From positions 282 to 36,947 of the forward strand of contig JABAAW010000011.1 in assembly GCA_014238535.1 (NCBI GenBank): a stretch of 36,666 bases of DNA. Reading direction: 5' to 3'. The translations under genes and the position numbers were made by a program. Of this stretch, positions 17,832 to 27,358 are shown one piece after another. The notes under the pieces were generated by a model. It was not told the DNA's origin. It searched no databases and saw nothing but the letters and a program-made list of their open reading frames with translations. This DNA is from Alphaproteobacteria bacterium (GTDB lineage: Bacteria; Pseudomonadota; Alphaproteobacteria; JABAAW01). Positions within the stretch are counted from its first letter, which is position 1, and the number at the start of each line of letters is the position of its first letter.

Positions 17832-19061
17832 CTACCTTATGCCAGACTCGGCTTTGCGTATGCGCACAGATACTAGTCCATCTTTCTGCGTGTCTAAGTA
17901 GCGCGTCTGTTGCTCCGTAAGGCTTATCAATAGTCTTTGCCCACCGCATAGCAATTGCCCCGTATGACTGCTATCGTTATCATTTTTCCTTATCTCTAGA
18001 ACGCGGGCAGTGCAGGCTCGCTTGTCATCGCTTTCTGCGAGCAGAACATCATCAGCACGAATGCGTACATAAGCCGTACGCTTTTTGTTACATATCAACG
18101 GCGGTGTCATGCCATCTGGTGTCGATAACTCGAAGCTGGCTCTATCACTGCTAGCCGCGGGATCGTTCAAACTAGCCTCCCACAAGGAGTCAATCTTGCT
18201 CGCGTGCCCTAAATAAGCTGGCACTATCGACAGCGCACGCGCGCCAATCTCAGAGCTCGTCTCTAAACGCGTCGTTATCTCCTCTATGCTACCGTAGGCG
18301 GAGACGCGCGAGCGCGCGATATTCTCTCCTTTCGCATCTATATTTTCCTCAGCGCTGTGAGATTCCTCGCGCACTATGGTTATCGCATGGCTTGCAAGCG
18401 TGGCGCATTCTTCCAAATCGTGGTTCGCATATATGATCGTAATAGAACGCTGTTTGTTCCACGCCTCTAGTAGACGCAAGGCGCGCTGTTTGCGCTGGCG
18501 ATCAACCGACGATAGCGGCTCGTCTAGTAGTAGCAAGCGCGGCGATGATAAGAGTGCTCGTGCGAGGGCAACTCGTTGCTTCTCGCCACCCGATAGGCGC
18601 GCGGGGTAGCGGTTTAGCAGTCCTGCTAGCGCAAGGGATTCGACCACTTCTGCAAAATCTTGTTTGCTGTCATACTTACAACTATTGCCATCGTTAAAAC
18701 TTATCTTGCCATTCCTCTTGCGCGCGCGCGCCGCATAGCGCAGGTTGCCCTCGACTTTTATGTGCGGAAATAATCTTTGTTCTTGGAATACATAGCCAAC
18801 GCGTCGTGCTTCTGGCGCGAGGTTGATGTTAGGATTAGTCGTCGTGTCGAATAGTTTCGTAGCGGCAAATGTTATAACCCCGCTATCGGGTCTATCGATA
18901 CCCGAGAGCATATTTAGTAGCGAACTCTTCCCACCGCCGTTGCTAGCGCATAGGGCTATGAATAAGGCTCGATCTTCGCTGGCTCGCAACGAAGAGCGGA
19001 AGTGCAATAGGTGTCGCGTAGAATGTTTAGGTAGGCTGCGGGTAATGTCGAACTCGAGCAT
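17832..19061 (-). CDS. modC: Molybdate ABC transporter ATP-binding protein
   Basis: Walker A-like ASNGGGKSSLL, VFQEQRLFPHIKVEGNLRYAAR, signature LSGGEKQRVALARALLSSPRLLLLDEPLSSVD; long C-terminal TOBE-like part; adjacent modB and modA. Confidence 0.92.
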   Translation of the reverse strand: MLEFDITRSLPKHSTRHLLHFRSSLRASEDRALFIALCASNGGGKSSLLNMLSGIDRPDSGVITFAATKLFDTTTNPNINLAPEARRVGYVFQEQRLFPHIKVEGNLRYAARARKRNGKISFNDGNSCKYDSKQDFAEVVESLALAGLLNRYPARLSGGEKQRVALARALLSSPRLLLLDEPLSSVDRQRKQRALRLLEAWNKQRSITIIYANHDLEECATLASHAITIVREESHSAEENIDAKGENIARSRVSAYGSIEEITTRLETSSEIGARALSIVPAYLGHASKIDSLWEASLNDPAASSDRASFELSTPDGMTPPLICNKKRTAYVRIRADDVLLAESDDKRACTARVLEIRKNDNDSSHTGQLLCGGQRLLISLTEQQTRYLDTQKDGLVSVRIRKAESGIR

Positions 19062-19084
19062 CAGCGATAATCAATACTATAAAA

Positions 19085-19771
19085 CTATATTTGCAAGCGT
19101 CGTCTACGCGAGCGATGCAGTAGAGCAGATGCAAAAATAGCCGCACTCGCAACTAGGCAAGCGATGATAGAAAGCCGCGCTGCGTCCGACTCCGCCCCTG
19201 GTATCAGCGTGTAGTTGTAGATTGCAAGCGGTAGCGTGCGCGTCTTTGCAGGAATGCTACCCGCAAAGGTTATGGTCGCGCCAAACTCGCCAAACGAACG
19301 CACAAAGCCTAACAGTAATGCGCTAGAGAAACCGGGCACGATCTGCGCGAAAGTTATCTCAAAGAAGGCGCGTCTGCGCGAGGCTCCAAGCGTACGCGCC
19401 GCTGCCTCTAGCCCGCGATCCATAGTCTCGAGCGAAGTGCGCAATGCCCTTATCATCAAGGGCAACGCCATCGTGCCCGAAGACAACACGGCAGCCTTCC
19501 AAGTGAATGCAAAACTGATAGCGCAACAGTTGAATAGCCACGCGCCTATCAAACCTTCCCTTCCCATAAGGTATAGTAGCGAATAGCCAACGACTACGGG
19601 TGGCACCACCAACGGTAGGTGAAACAATATATCGAGCGCCTCGCGAGCAAAGAAGCGGTAGCGGTCATAAAGCCAAACCCATAGGCAGGCGAGTGGCATA
19701 AATATGGCACAAGCAAGCGTTGCGACAAAAAGACTCAAACGCAAAACCTCCCATTCGTACGCTCCTAGCAT
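19085..19771 (-). CDS. modB: Molybdate ABC transporter permease
   Basis: Membrane protein with ARTLGASRRRAFFEITFAQIVPGFSSALLLGFVRSFGEFGATITFAGSIP. Confidence 0.95.
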   Translation of the reverse strand: MLGAYEWEVLRLSLFVATLACAIFMPLACLWVWLYDRYRFFAREALDILFHLPLVVPPVVVGYSLLYLMGREGLIGAWLFNCCAISFAFTWKAAVLSSGTMALPLMIRALRTSLETMDRGLEAAARTLGASRRRAFFEITFAQIVPGFSSALLLGFVRSFGEFGATITFAGSIPAKTRTLPLAIYNYTLIPGAESDAARLSIIACLVASAAIFASALLHRSRRRRLQI

Positions 19772-19810
19772 GCCCTTTGTCCTTGATGCGAGTTTAAGAA
19801 CAATCTCGAG

Positions 19811-20650
19811 CTAAAGCGGCGTGAAGCCAAAGCTTGAGAAGTTCGCGCGTGCCTTAGATCGCGCTAAAAAATCGTAGAATTCTCGTGCCCTTTCCGTAAG
19901 TAAAAGCACATCGTAGCGTATGGGGTTATGCAAGCTTGCAGGCACGAGACCGAGCAATGACGCCTTACGCACAAAAAGCGCATCGCTACGATAGACAATC
20001 CCGATGTCCGCCTCACCCCGCTCGACATGCAGCATAGTCGCGCGCGTGTTGATAAGCGGTATGAGTCGTTGAGAGAAACTGCTATCGATTAACCCTAGTT
20101 TGTCAAAAATCTGTTGCGCATAACCGCCAACCGGCACATGCACAGGGTCGCCAACAGCTATACGCTTCGCATTCTGTAGTAGCGTGCGCACGCCATCGGG
20201 CGTCAGTTCTGTGTTTTTAACTGCTTGTAATTTAACCCCGCTGCTAGCACTTGCAATCAAGGCTAGGCGGTTAGACAAGATTGGGCGCGCCTCAATCACC
20301 TTCACGCTTTTGCCTTTGAGCCAAGCGCTCCACTTTGGATCGGCGGTAATGTAGATGTCGCTCGGCGCGCCGAGCGCAATTTGGCGGGCGAGCAAGCCAC
20401 TAGAGGCTGGCACTAAACGCACCTCGAAGTTCGGATTTTGCTCGAGCAACGCGCTCGTTACAGGCTGCAGGCTGGCTGCGAGAAATAGCGTGATAGCCTC
20501 TGGCGTTTGTGCAGTTTCACCGCGTGCGGTCTCACCGCGTGCCGCTTGCGCTTGCATAACCATCGCAACTGCCAACGCGATTATCGCCATAACTAGCATC
20601 GCGACTCTCGTCATGCTAGCGTAGCTATGGCGCAACGGAGCCTGCGTCAC
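19811..20650 (-). CDS. modA: Molybdate ABC transporter substrate-binding protein
   Basis: Signal peptide; LFLAASLQPVTSAL, SGLLARQIALGAPSDIYITADPKWSAWL, DPVHVPVGGYAQQIFDKLG. Confidence 0.94.
   Translation of the reverse strand: MTQAPLRHSYASMTRVAMLVMAIIALAVAMVMQAQAARGETARGETAQTPEAITLFLAASLQPVTSALLEQNPNFEVRLVPASSGLLARQIALGAPSDIYITADPKWSAWLKGKSVKVIEARPILSNRLALIASASSGVKLQAVKNTELTPDGVRTLLQNAKRIAVGDPVHVPVGGYAQQIFDKLGLIDSSFSQRLIPLINTRATMLHVERGEADIGIVYRSDALFVRKASLLGLVPASLHNPIRYDVLLLTERAREFYDFLARSKARANFSSFGFTPL
20511..20540. repeat. 2 x 15-bp tandem repeat in modA (ARGETARGET)
   Basis: gcagtttcaccgcgt / gcggtctcaccgcgt. Confidence 0.85.
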
Positions 20651-21018
20651 GAGTGCTCGAGCGAAAGCAGCACGCCGTTACTATCGACACGTCTATAGAA
20701 GCAGCTAGCGTGTCCTGTATGGCAGGCGCACCCTGTTTGCTCAATTACTAGTAGCAGGCTGTCACCATCGCAATCGATATACATTGCATTCAGCTTCTGC
20801 TTGTTGCCCGATGTTTCTCCCTTGCGCCAAATCGCACCGCGGCTACGCGAAAAGTAGGTAACCTCGCCGCTACTGAGCGTTAGTTCTATCGCCTCGCGGT
20901 TCATCCAAGCCTGCATCAACACGCATCGCCTACGCTCGCACAAGGCTATCGCTGGCACTAAACCCTGTTGGTTAAAGCGAATCTGTTCCCATAGGGATTC
21001 TTCTTCTTGCGCGACCAT
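20647..21018 (-). CDS. hisI: Phosphoribosyl-AMP cyclohydrolase
   Basis: LVPAIALCERRRCVLMQAWMNREAIELTLSSGEVTYFSRSRGAIWRKGETSGN and CACHTGHASCFYRRV; 4-bp overlap with modA. Confidence 0.95.
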   Translation of the reverse strand: MVAQEEESLWEQIRFNQQGLVPAIALCERRRCVLMQAWMNREAIELTLSSGEVTYFSRSRGAIWRKGETSGNKQKLNAMYIDCDGDSLLLVIEQTGCACHTGHASCFYRRVDSNGVLLSLEHS

Positions 21019-21044
21019 ATCTCACATAGCCCTCAAATGGGCGT

Positions 21045-22283
21045 TCAGGCTGCTTGGCGATAGCGAGCAAAACCTGCTCGCAGGTCCTCGATCAAGTCTT
21101 GGCAATCTTCGAGCCCGATGTGGAAGCGTATCAGCCACCTATCGTGTGGCACATCCGCCAAGCACTTGCGTCCGAAGCCTTGCGGTAGCGAAATGTCGAG
21201 CAGACTCTTATACCCGCCCCAACTATAGCCAAGCCCAAATAACTGTAAACCATCGATAAAACTCGCCAACGCCGCCCGCGATTTCTTCTCGATTAAGACT
21301 GAAAACAAACCGCAAGTGCCATGGCAGTCTCGTTGCCAAATGGCATGCTGCGGATGGCTCGGGTGCGCAGGGTGTAAAATCGTGCGTACCTCAGGTTGTT
21401 GTGCGAGAAAGTCGCAGATCGTAAGGCCCGCCTCACCATGCGCCTGGTAGCGCAACGCCAGAGTTCGCAAGCCGCGCAACGACATAGAAACATCCTCCGC
21501 AGCGTTGTAGATGCCGATGAGGGCTCTCGCATCTTCCATCTTATTTACGAGCTCGTCGCTGTTCGCAACGCAGAAGCCCATCATCGAATCAGAATGCCCG
21601 CACACATACTTCGTCGCCGATTGCACCGATATGTCTATCCCCAACTCTAGTGGGCGCATTGCGATGCCACCGCCCCAGCTATTATCGGCAGCTGTTAGCA
21701 CTCCGTGTTTTTTCGCTATCTTTGCAAGCCCAGGCAGGTCGGTCATCTCGAAGGTTTGCGAGGATGGCGATTCGCTCCAAATCATCTTGCAACGCTCATT
21801 ACCCTCAACCAGCTTCTCTAACTTACCCAAATCGGTCGGGTCATAACGCTCAGACGTTATGCCGAAGCGCGGTAGCATGCGCTCGACAAACTTATGCGTC
21901 GGCGTATAGGCACCATCCGTAACCAGCAGGTGATCACCGCTGTTGAGCAACGCGAGCATCGGCAAGGTTACCGCCTCTAGCCCCGATGATACCAGAACGC
22001 AACCTTTCGCCAGCTGTTGCTCGCCGCCCTCAAGCGTCGTTAGAACCTCGCGTAGAGCATCCAGAAGAGGGGTCGTTTGCAGTCCGTAGCGTGTCGAGAC
22101 AGGCTTTTCACCATCCAAGGTCGCAAGGTCCGCAAACTGGATGGTCGAACCGCGGTAACTAGGTATATTGACAAAACCAGCGTGCGTGAAGGGGGCTCGT
22201 CCGCTATCCGCCATTTCGGTCGCAAGGCGCCACTGCTTCTTCTTCGTCGAGGCAGGTGCCTTTATGTCTACATTATATGCCAA
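21045..22283 (-). CDS. metC: Cystathionine beta-lyase (Cys/Met metabolism PLP enzyme)
   Basis: STRYGLQTTPLLDALREVLTTLEGG, SSGLEAVTLPMLALLNSGDHLLVTDGAYTPT, AADNSWGGG, SVQSATKYVCGHSDSMMG. Confidence 0.92.
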   Translation of the reverse strand: MAYNVDIKAPASTKKKQWRLATEMADSGRAPFTHAGFVNIPSYRGSTIQFADLATLDGEKPVSTRYGLQTTPLLDALREVLTTLEGGEQQLAKGCVLVSSGLEAVTLPMLALLNSGDHLLVTDGAYTPTHKFVERMLPRFGITSERYDPTDLGKLEKLVEGNERCKMIWSESPSSQTFEMTDLPGLAKIAKKHGVLTAADNSWGGGIAMRPLELGIDISVQSATKYVCGHSDSMMGFCVANSDELVNKMEDARALIGIYNAAEDVSMSLRGLRTLALRYQAHGEAGLTICDFLAQQPEVRTILHPAHPSHPQHAIWQRDCHGTCGLFSVLIEKKSRAALASFIDGLQLFGLGYSWGGYKSLLDISLPQGFGRKCLADVPHDRWLIRFHIGLEDCQDLIEDLRAGFARYRQAA

Positions 22284-22325
22284 AATACTCTCCTTTCGTA
22301 TTAATCCATGCTAGCGTTTGTTTTC

Positions 22326-23084
22326 CTACTCCACCAAGCGCAACGAAATGCGCCTGTTGTGTCTTCCTTTATTTTCAATCTTGCCTATCGCCACCTCGCC
22401 TATCTCAGCGGTGCTTTTTACATGCGTGCCACCGCAAGGTTGTAGGTCGCAATCTTCTATCTCGATCAAACGCACTCGAGAGCCAGTGCGTGGCGGTTGG
22501 GCTGCGAGCGTGCGCACGAGGCTAGGATTCTCATCTAGCATCTTCGCATCAACCCACCTCGCGCTAACCGCTCGGTTATCGGCTATCAACGAGGTTAACT
22601 TCGTCTGCAATAGTTCGCGCGAGATATCCGCTCCCGCGCAGTCAAAATCCAACCGCGCCTTCTCCGCCGTGATGTTACCGCCAGTAACTCCGTGCGGAAC
22701 TAACGAGCACAGCAGGTGCAATGCCGTATGCAGACGCATCATCGCATAGCGGCGTTGCCAATCGATAGTAGCATCGATGCTATCACCGAGCGCTAACTCA
22801 GGCGTTTCAGCACCATGTTCTTCTCCGTGTTCTTCTATGATATGCACGACGTTCTTACTTCCATTAGCCGCATCTTGCCCATAGACGCAGTCTTGCACAC
22901 GCAGTACTCGCCCCGCGTGCTCGAGCGTGCCTTGGTCTCCCTGCTGCCCGCCAGAGCGCGCAAAAAACACGGTCTTCTCAAGGATGACGCCGCTGCCAAT
23001 CTCACCCAAAGGAGCGCGCAAAGCGGTGATCGTAGCGCGGCAGTTCCTAGCGTAAGGGTCTTCTTGGAATAGTAGTTCGCTCAT
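22326..23084 (-). CDS. Alanyl-tRNA editing protein, AlaX-like
   Basis: FFARSGGQQGDQGTL, MRLHTALHLLCSL, DCDLQPCGGTHVKSTAEIG (AlaRS editing-domain metal-binding motifs). Confidence 0.9.
   Translation of the reverse strand: MSELLFQEDPYARNCRATITALRAPLGEIGSGVILEKTVFFARSGGQQGDQGTLEHAGRVLRVQDCVYGQDAANGSKNVVHIIEEHGEEHGAETPELALGDSIDATIDWQRRYAMMRLHTALHLLCSLVPHGVTGGNITAEKARLDFDCAGADISRELLQTKLTSLIADNRAVSARWVDAKMLDENPSLVRTLAAQPPRTGSRVRLIEIEDCDLQPCGGTHVKSTAEIGEVAIGKIENKGRHNRRISLRLVE
22813..22836. repeat. 2 x 12-bp tandem repeat in the AlaX-like gene (EEHGEEHG)
   Basis: ccatgttcttct / ccgtgttcttct. Confidence 0.75.
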
Positions 23085-23125
23085 AAAATTATGCGCTTAT
23101 CTATAGCATGTTCGCTCGCGCACGG

Positions 23126-24046
23126 TCAATTGGTTGCCGCGATCATCCCCTGCAACTCATTCTTATAGGGTAGGCATTCCTGCGGTAAACTCGTGCGTAG
23201 TAGGCTATCATCGCTCGCAGCTAAACGAAATGGTTCGATACGCGTAGCACAGCCCGTAGCAGAGGAAGTTTCAAAATAAACGCCCGCAAGGCTCGCTATG
23301 CCAAGCGCGGGTTGTAGCTTCGCGCGCGGGAGGCTTTGCAGATACCTCGCGCTCGCTGTTTCTATCTCCATACCGATTACCGATTCGTAGCAGCCGCACA
23401 TTCCGATGTCGCTCTGATAGGCTAAACCTTTTGGAAGTAGGCAGGGATCGGCGGTCGGTATGTGCGTATGCGTGCCAAGCAAGGCACTAGCTCTACCATC
23501 GCACAGCCTTGCGAGCGTTAATTTTTCACCAGTCGCCTCGGCGTGGAAATCTATTATTATCGCGTCCAGCTCTGCTGTTTGTGTATCGCTACCCGTTGTC
23601 GCATTGAACTTACCAGCTCGCAATAGAGGCTCGAGCGCATACCATGGGTTTTCGCACGGCTGCATGAATATATTACCTATCGCATTAATGACGCGCACTT
23701 TCCTACCGGCGCTTATCTCTAAGTCGGCATAGCCTCGTCCAGGAAGCAGCTGACGCGAACTCGCACCCATGTTAATCGGGCGCAGAATCGGTGCCGTCGG
23801 GTTCTCCTCGAGGTACGAAATAATCTGCGGCTGGTCCCATACATGGTTGCCTGTCGTGAGTATATCTAACCCCGACTCCAAGAGAGACTCTGCTATCTTC
23901 GGCGTTAAGCCGAAGCCGTGCGCTGCGTTCTCCGCATTCGCACACAGCAAGTCCAACTTGAGTGCTTGGCGTAGCATAGGCGCGCATCTGATAACGGCAC
24001 TACGACCGCTAGCAGCGACTATGTCGCCTAAAAAAAGTATGCGCAA
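23126..24046 (-). CDS. YmdB/TIGR00282-like metallophosphoesterase
   Basis: MRILFLGDIVAASGRSAV, NAENAAHGFGLTPKIAESLLESGLDILTTGNHVWDQ, IIDFHAEATGEK, LLGTHTHIPTAD. Confidence 0.93.
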   Translation of the reverse strand: MRILFLGDIVAASGRSAVIRCAPMLRQALKLDLLCANAENAAHGFGLTPKIAESLLESGLDILTTGNHVWDQPQIISYLEENPTAPILRPINMGASSRQLLPGRGYADLEISAGRKVRVINAIGNIFMQPCENPWYALEPLLRAGKFNATTGSDTQTAELDAIIIDFHAEATGEKLTLARLCDGRASALLGTHTHIPTADPCLLPKGLAYQSDIGMCGCYESVIGMEIETASARYLQSLPRAKLQPALGIASLAGVYFETSSATGCATRIEPFRLAASDDSLLRTSLPQECLPYKNELQGMIAATN

Positions 24047-24064
24047 ACTAGTTCTACCTCTGCT

Positions 24065-24709
24065 CTATGCAGCGTGCCTATACAGACGCCGTTCGGTCAG
24101 CACGCCATCGAGCCTAAGGTCGTGCTGTTCGTAGGGCACGCTAGTCGTTAATTGTCCCTCGTATGCAATTCCAAGAGCGAAAAATGGGAAGCCGTTACGG
24201 CTAGCGCGTTGCTTTTCTCGCAACAGCGCGATAGTGCGGTCGTAAAAGCCTCCGCCGTAGCCTAAACGCCTGCAATCCTCGTCGAATGCTAGCAGTGGAA
24301 CTAGTAGCAAGGACGGCTCGCCTTCAGGCGCGCTAGGTGGAGGGTGTTTAGTCGCAAAAGCACCGAGCTCTAGATTTTTCTCATCGCCATCGTATAGGCG
24401 AAATGTCAGCGGGGTCGCATTCGCAACGACAACTGGCAATAGCGGAAGGCTAGCATATTCGTGTCTGTATATCGCAAGTAGGGGGCGAGGGTCCATCTCG
24501 CTGCGTATCGGAAGGTAGCCACCGCATAACCGTTTGCTACTATCCTGCAGAGGCTGGAGGGCTTCGGACAAATACTGCGCGAGAAACTCGCTAAACAACT
24601 CGCACAAATTTTCCTGCGCTTCGGTGTCTTGTAGATAGTCGCGATGCGCTCGTTCGCGCCTAAGGCGCATCTTTTTGCGCAGAGTATCCTTCTGCATCTG
24701 TATTGTCAT
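24065..24709 (-). CDS. 5-formyltetrahydrofolate cyclo-ligase
   Basis: KMRLRRERAHRDY, LLVPLLAFDEDCRRLGYGGGFYDRTIA. Confidence 0.93.
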   Translation of the reverse strand: MTIQMQKDTLRKKMRLRRERAHRDYLQDTEAQENLCELFSEFLAQYLSEALQPLQDSSKRLCGGYLPIRSEMDPRPLLAIYRHEYASLPLLPVVVANATPLTFRLYDGDEKNLELGAFATKHPPPSAPEGEPSLLLVPLLAFDEDCRRLGYGGGFYDRTIALLREKQRASRNGFPFFALGIAYEGQLTTSVPYEQHDLRLDGVLTERRLYRHAA

Positions 24710-24724
24710 CTTGTTGTTGTAATT

Positions 24725-24923
24725 GCGTCTTTATAAGAGTTTGGCTAAAAGAGTCACAGCCGCTGTAGGCGTCGCGTCATTGCTACCCGATGGCCAGATG
24801 CCAAAGGTGGAGCCCACAGTAACAGCGCGTTCAACGCAACCGACAGAGGCGGTCTCCGATATATGATTATAGCCCTCGAGCGTGATTCCGCACTCGCTCT
24901 CAGCCGCCGTGACGATTCGTATA
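24725..24923 (-). ncRNA. Candidate 6S RNA locus (synteny only)
   Basis: About 200-nt gap between zapA and the 5-FTHF cyclo-ligase gene, both minus strand, the usual 6S RNA position in many proteobacteria. I could not confirm the canonical 6S fold by eye. Confidence 0.35.
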
Positions 24924-25301
24924 CTAGTTATCCGCAAATAATTTTGCAAGGTGTTCTATGCGTGCAGCGATAGGTCCTAGCCGCGGATCGTTCGGGCTGA
25001 TCACGGGTTCGCGCCTCGTATCGCTTGTCTTATCTTCAGTTTTTTCCATTTCGTAGGCGCGTAAGGTTTTTTTCAAACTACTGATGCGCTCTTGCCCCTC
25101 CGATAGGTCGTCTACTAGCATCAATGCTGTTAGCACCAATAGTTCGGAATCAGCTATGGCTCCGACGTTGTTCTTCATTTCGCGCACGCGCCGATCAAGA
25201 TAGCGTCCAGCATGCTGTAAGTGCTCCTCTTGCCCCTTTTCGCATACGATCCGCCGTTTGCTTCCGTTTACTACTATCGAGATAGTTGAGCGCACGCTCA
25301 T
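24924..25301 (-). CDS. zapA: Cell division protein ZapA
   Basis: SVRSTISIVVNGSKRRIVCEKGQEEHLQHAGRYLDRRVREM plus coiled-coil helix; upstream of the 5-FTHF cyclo-ligase gene. Confidence 0.85.
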   Translation of the reverse strand: MSVRSTISIVVNGSKRRIVCEKGQEEHLQHAGRYLDRRVREMKNNVGAIADSELLVLTALMLVDDLSEGQERISSLKKTLRAYEMEKTEDKTSDTRREPVISPNDPRLGPIAARIEHLAKLFADN

Positions 25302-25621
25302 TTTTGTAAAATTGCTCTCAATTCGCCCAATGTGCTTTCGACTACGCCCTTAAGTTCGTCACGCTCGTGTTTGACGCGCATATTCGCTGCCTCTGTTTGA
25401 GGGGGCAACTGCTTTTTCTGTTGCGCGAGTATCGCGCTCTCTAGACGATTCAACGCCAAGTTCAAGCGTTCCCATTGCGTCTCATCGTGAGGGCGATGGT
25501 GGCTCTCGCTATCAGTCGCATCAGCAGTGGACTGCGTCGCACCAGAGGCAGCATCGCTAACAGCATCGCTTCTATAAATATTCTTGTTTCGGTTATCGTC
25601 CGTAGCGATTGTGGGCATCAC
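25298..25621 (-). CDS. Small coiled-coil protein co-translated with zapA (DUF4164-like)
   Basis: 107-aa ORF with C-terminal coiled coil, 4-bp ATGA-type overlap with zapA. Confidence 0.65.
   Translation of the reverse strand: MMPTIATDDNRNKNIYRSDAVSDAASGATQSTADATDSESHHRPHDETQWERLNLALNRLESAILAQQKKQLPPQTEAANMRVKHERDELKGVVESTLGELRAILQK
25548..25571. repeat. 2 x 12-bp imperfect tandem repeat in the zapA-upstream ORF
   Basis: gcagcatcgcta / acagcatcgctt. Confidence 0.65.
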
Positions 25622-25764
25622 TATGCAGGGGTTGTCTGTTTGGAAACTCTATTGAAAGCAATAACTTCATTGTCTATAGTAACTATAAGAAAAGCAAAGG
25701 TTTTTCAAGTCCCAAGCTTCAACTATACGAAGACGCTAAACCGCCTTACTTCTTTCTCAAAGCA

Positions 25765-26100
25765 CTACTGCACTAGTTCAGCGGACTCCTCTTCTATCGG
25801 GCGATCATAACAAGCAACATCGCCCAAAGAACGATAGCACCATATCGGAGGTTGCGACGGTCCTCTAGTATTTTCCGCCGCACGGTCTCTGCACCAAGCA
25901 CCACCCTCTTCCTGCTGGCGCAAGGCATTGCAATCCTTGTTGATAATCGCGCTAACCAAGTCGTCTGTCGGCAAGCGTCCCGTCTGCACCGTGTAGCCGA
26001 TACCTATCGCGGCTACGCCTGTCGCGCATGAACACAGTAACACGATTGCCACGCTCGCGAGAATGGCAGAGAAAAAACGGCTACTATCTACATTTACCAT
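25765..26100 (-). CDS. Small putative lipoprotein of unknown function
   Basis: N-terminal hydrophobic segment with lipobox-like LLCSCATG; C-terminal part has several Cys residues. Confidence 0.6.
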   Translation of the reverse strand: MVNVDSSRFFSAILASVAIVLLCSCATGVAAIGIGYTVQTGRLPTDDLVSAIINKDCNALRQQEEGGAWCRDRAAENTRGPSQPPIWCYRSLGDVACYDRPIEEESAELVQ

Positions 26101-26305
26101 CGCCCATTACCTAAAGATAACACGAAGCTATTCGCTACGATTACAGATTCTCTAAGGCTTATACGCTTTCTTTGCCACAAGAGCAAGGGGGAGCAAAATA
26201 GGTTTTTGCAAGAAATGGGTTGCGCTAATAGCGCTAGCAGGCGACACATGAGTAAAACGAGTATTAGCAAGCAAGCGACAAACAATAATTTATAGCGGAG
26301 TTGGA

Positions 26306-27325
26306 GTGCGGTCGAGCGAAACCATTTCTAAAGAAAGCAGCGTAGCGCAGCGCATAAGCGTTCGCCTCGCGCTGCCGCTTTCAAACGAGGAAGATGTCAT
26401 CGTCGCAAAGGCTATGCGCTGGCTCGTCGAACATCGTCACTCGCAACCAAGCCTATCCTCGCTCGCCGAGTACATAGGCGAGAGCCCCTTCAGCCTGCAG
26501 AAGCGTTTCCTGCGTTGGGCGGGCGTCAGTCCGAAGGTCTTTTTATCTTTGTTGAACTGCAACTTGGCGCGCTCGTTGTTGCAGCAAGGTGCGAGCGTCA
26601 TGGATGCTACATATACGCTAGGGCTTTCGGCACCATCGCGCCTGCACGACCTATTCTTGCGCATAGAGACGATGACACCAGGCGAATACAAAAGTGGTTG
26701 CGAGGGCTTAGTCATCAACTACGCAGCCCACCCAACTCCATTCGGGCTAGGCTATTTCGCAGCGAGTGCTCGCGGACTCTGCGCGTTAGGCTTTAGAGGC
26801 GCGCGCTTCCCCGACCTCGCTTCGGCAAAGCAAGACTTTCAAAAACGATGGCCAAAGGCGAAGCTATACGAGGATGCTAGCAAAACCGAAGGCTATGCCG
26901 AAGCTATCTTTTCGGCTATCTTCTCGGCTATCTTTTCGCGCTCTCTAGAGAATACTACAGCTAAAGCAGAAGCATTAGCTAACTACACGGCTAGCCACGC
27001 GGCTAGTCGCGCGACGAACTCGACGCCGCAGGCTCTATCGTTGCACCTTATAGGTACTCCATTTCGACTGCGCGTGTGGGAGGCACTGTTGCGCACTCCC
27101 CCCGGCGCTATCGTAAACTACGCAAGCCTCGCTACAAGTCTCGCTGCAAGCCCTCGCTATGCGCGCGCGGTCGGGCAGGCGGTCGCGCACAACCCCATCT
27201 CGTTTATCATTCCCTGCCATCGCGTCATTCGCCAAAGCGGAGCCTTAGGAAACTACTACTGGGGGGTCGATAAAAAACTAGCCATGCTCGGTTGCGAGGA
27301 CTCGTGGAAGGCTACCGCTAACTAG
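26306..27325 (+). CDS. AraC-type HTH / methylated-DNA-[protein]-cysteine S-methyltransferase (Ada C-terminal-like)
   Basis: HTH region PSLSSLAEYIGESPFSLQKRFLRWAGVSPKVFL and methyltransferase motif VGQAVAHNPISFIIPCHRVIRQSGALGNYYWGVDKKLAML. Confidence 0.92.
   Translation: MRSSETISKESSVAQRISVRLALPLSNEEDVIVAKAMRWLVEHRHSQPSLSSLAEYIGESPFSLQKRFLRWAGVSPKVFLSLLNCNLARSLLQQGASVMDATYTLGLSAPSRLHDLFLRIETMTPGEYKSGCEGLVINYAAHPTPFGLGYFAASARGLCALGFRGARFPDLASAKQDFQKRWPKAKLYEDASKTEGYAEAIFSAIFSAIFSRSLENTTAKAEALANYTASHAASRATNSTPQALSLHLIGTPFRLRVWEALLRTPPGAIVNYASLATSLAASPRYARAVGQAVAHNPISFIIPCHRVIRQSGALGNYYWGVDKKLAMLGCEDSWKATAN
26903..26938. repeat. 3 x 12-bp tandem repeat in the Ada-like gene (AIFSAIFSAIFS)
   Basis: gctatcttttcg / gctatcttctcg / gctatcttttcg. 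Confidence 0.9.
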
Positions 27326-27358
27326 CAGGCTTGATAATGCTCGTGCAGCGAATGCAAA

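Noticed and set aside
17746-17949. 67-aa minus-strand ORF overlapping the 3' end of modC
   Set aside because: Out-of-frame overlap with modC and no supporting features.
24731-24949. 72-aa ORF between zapA and the cyclo-ligase gene
   Set aside because: It overlaps the zapA 3' end and has no family-like motif; a structured RNA is at least as likely.
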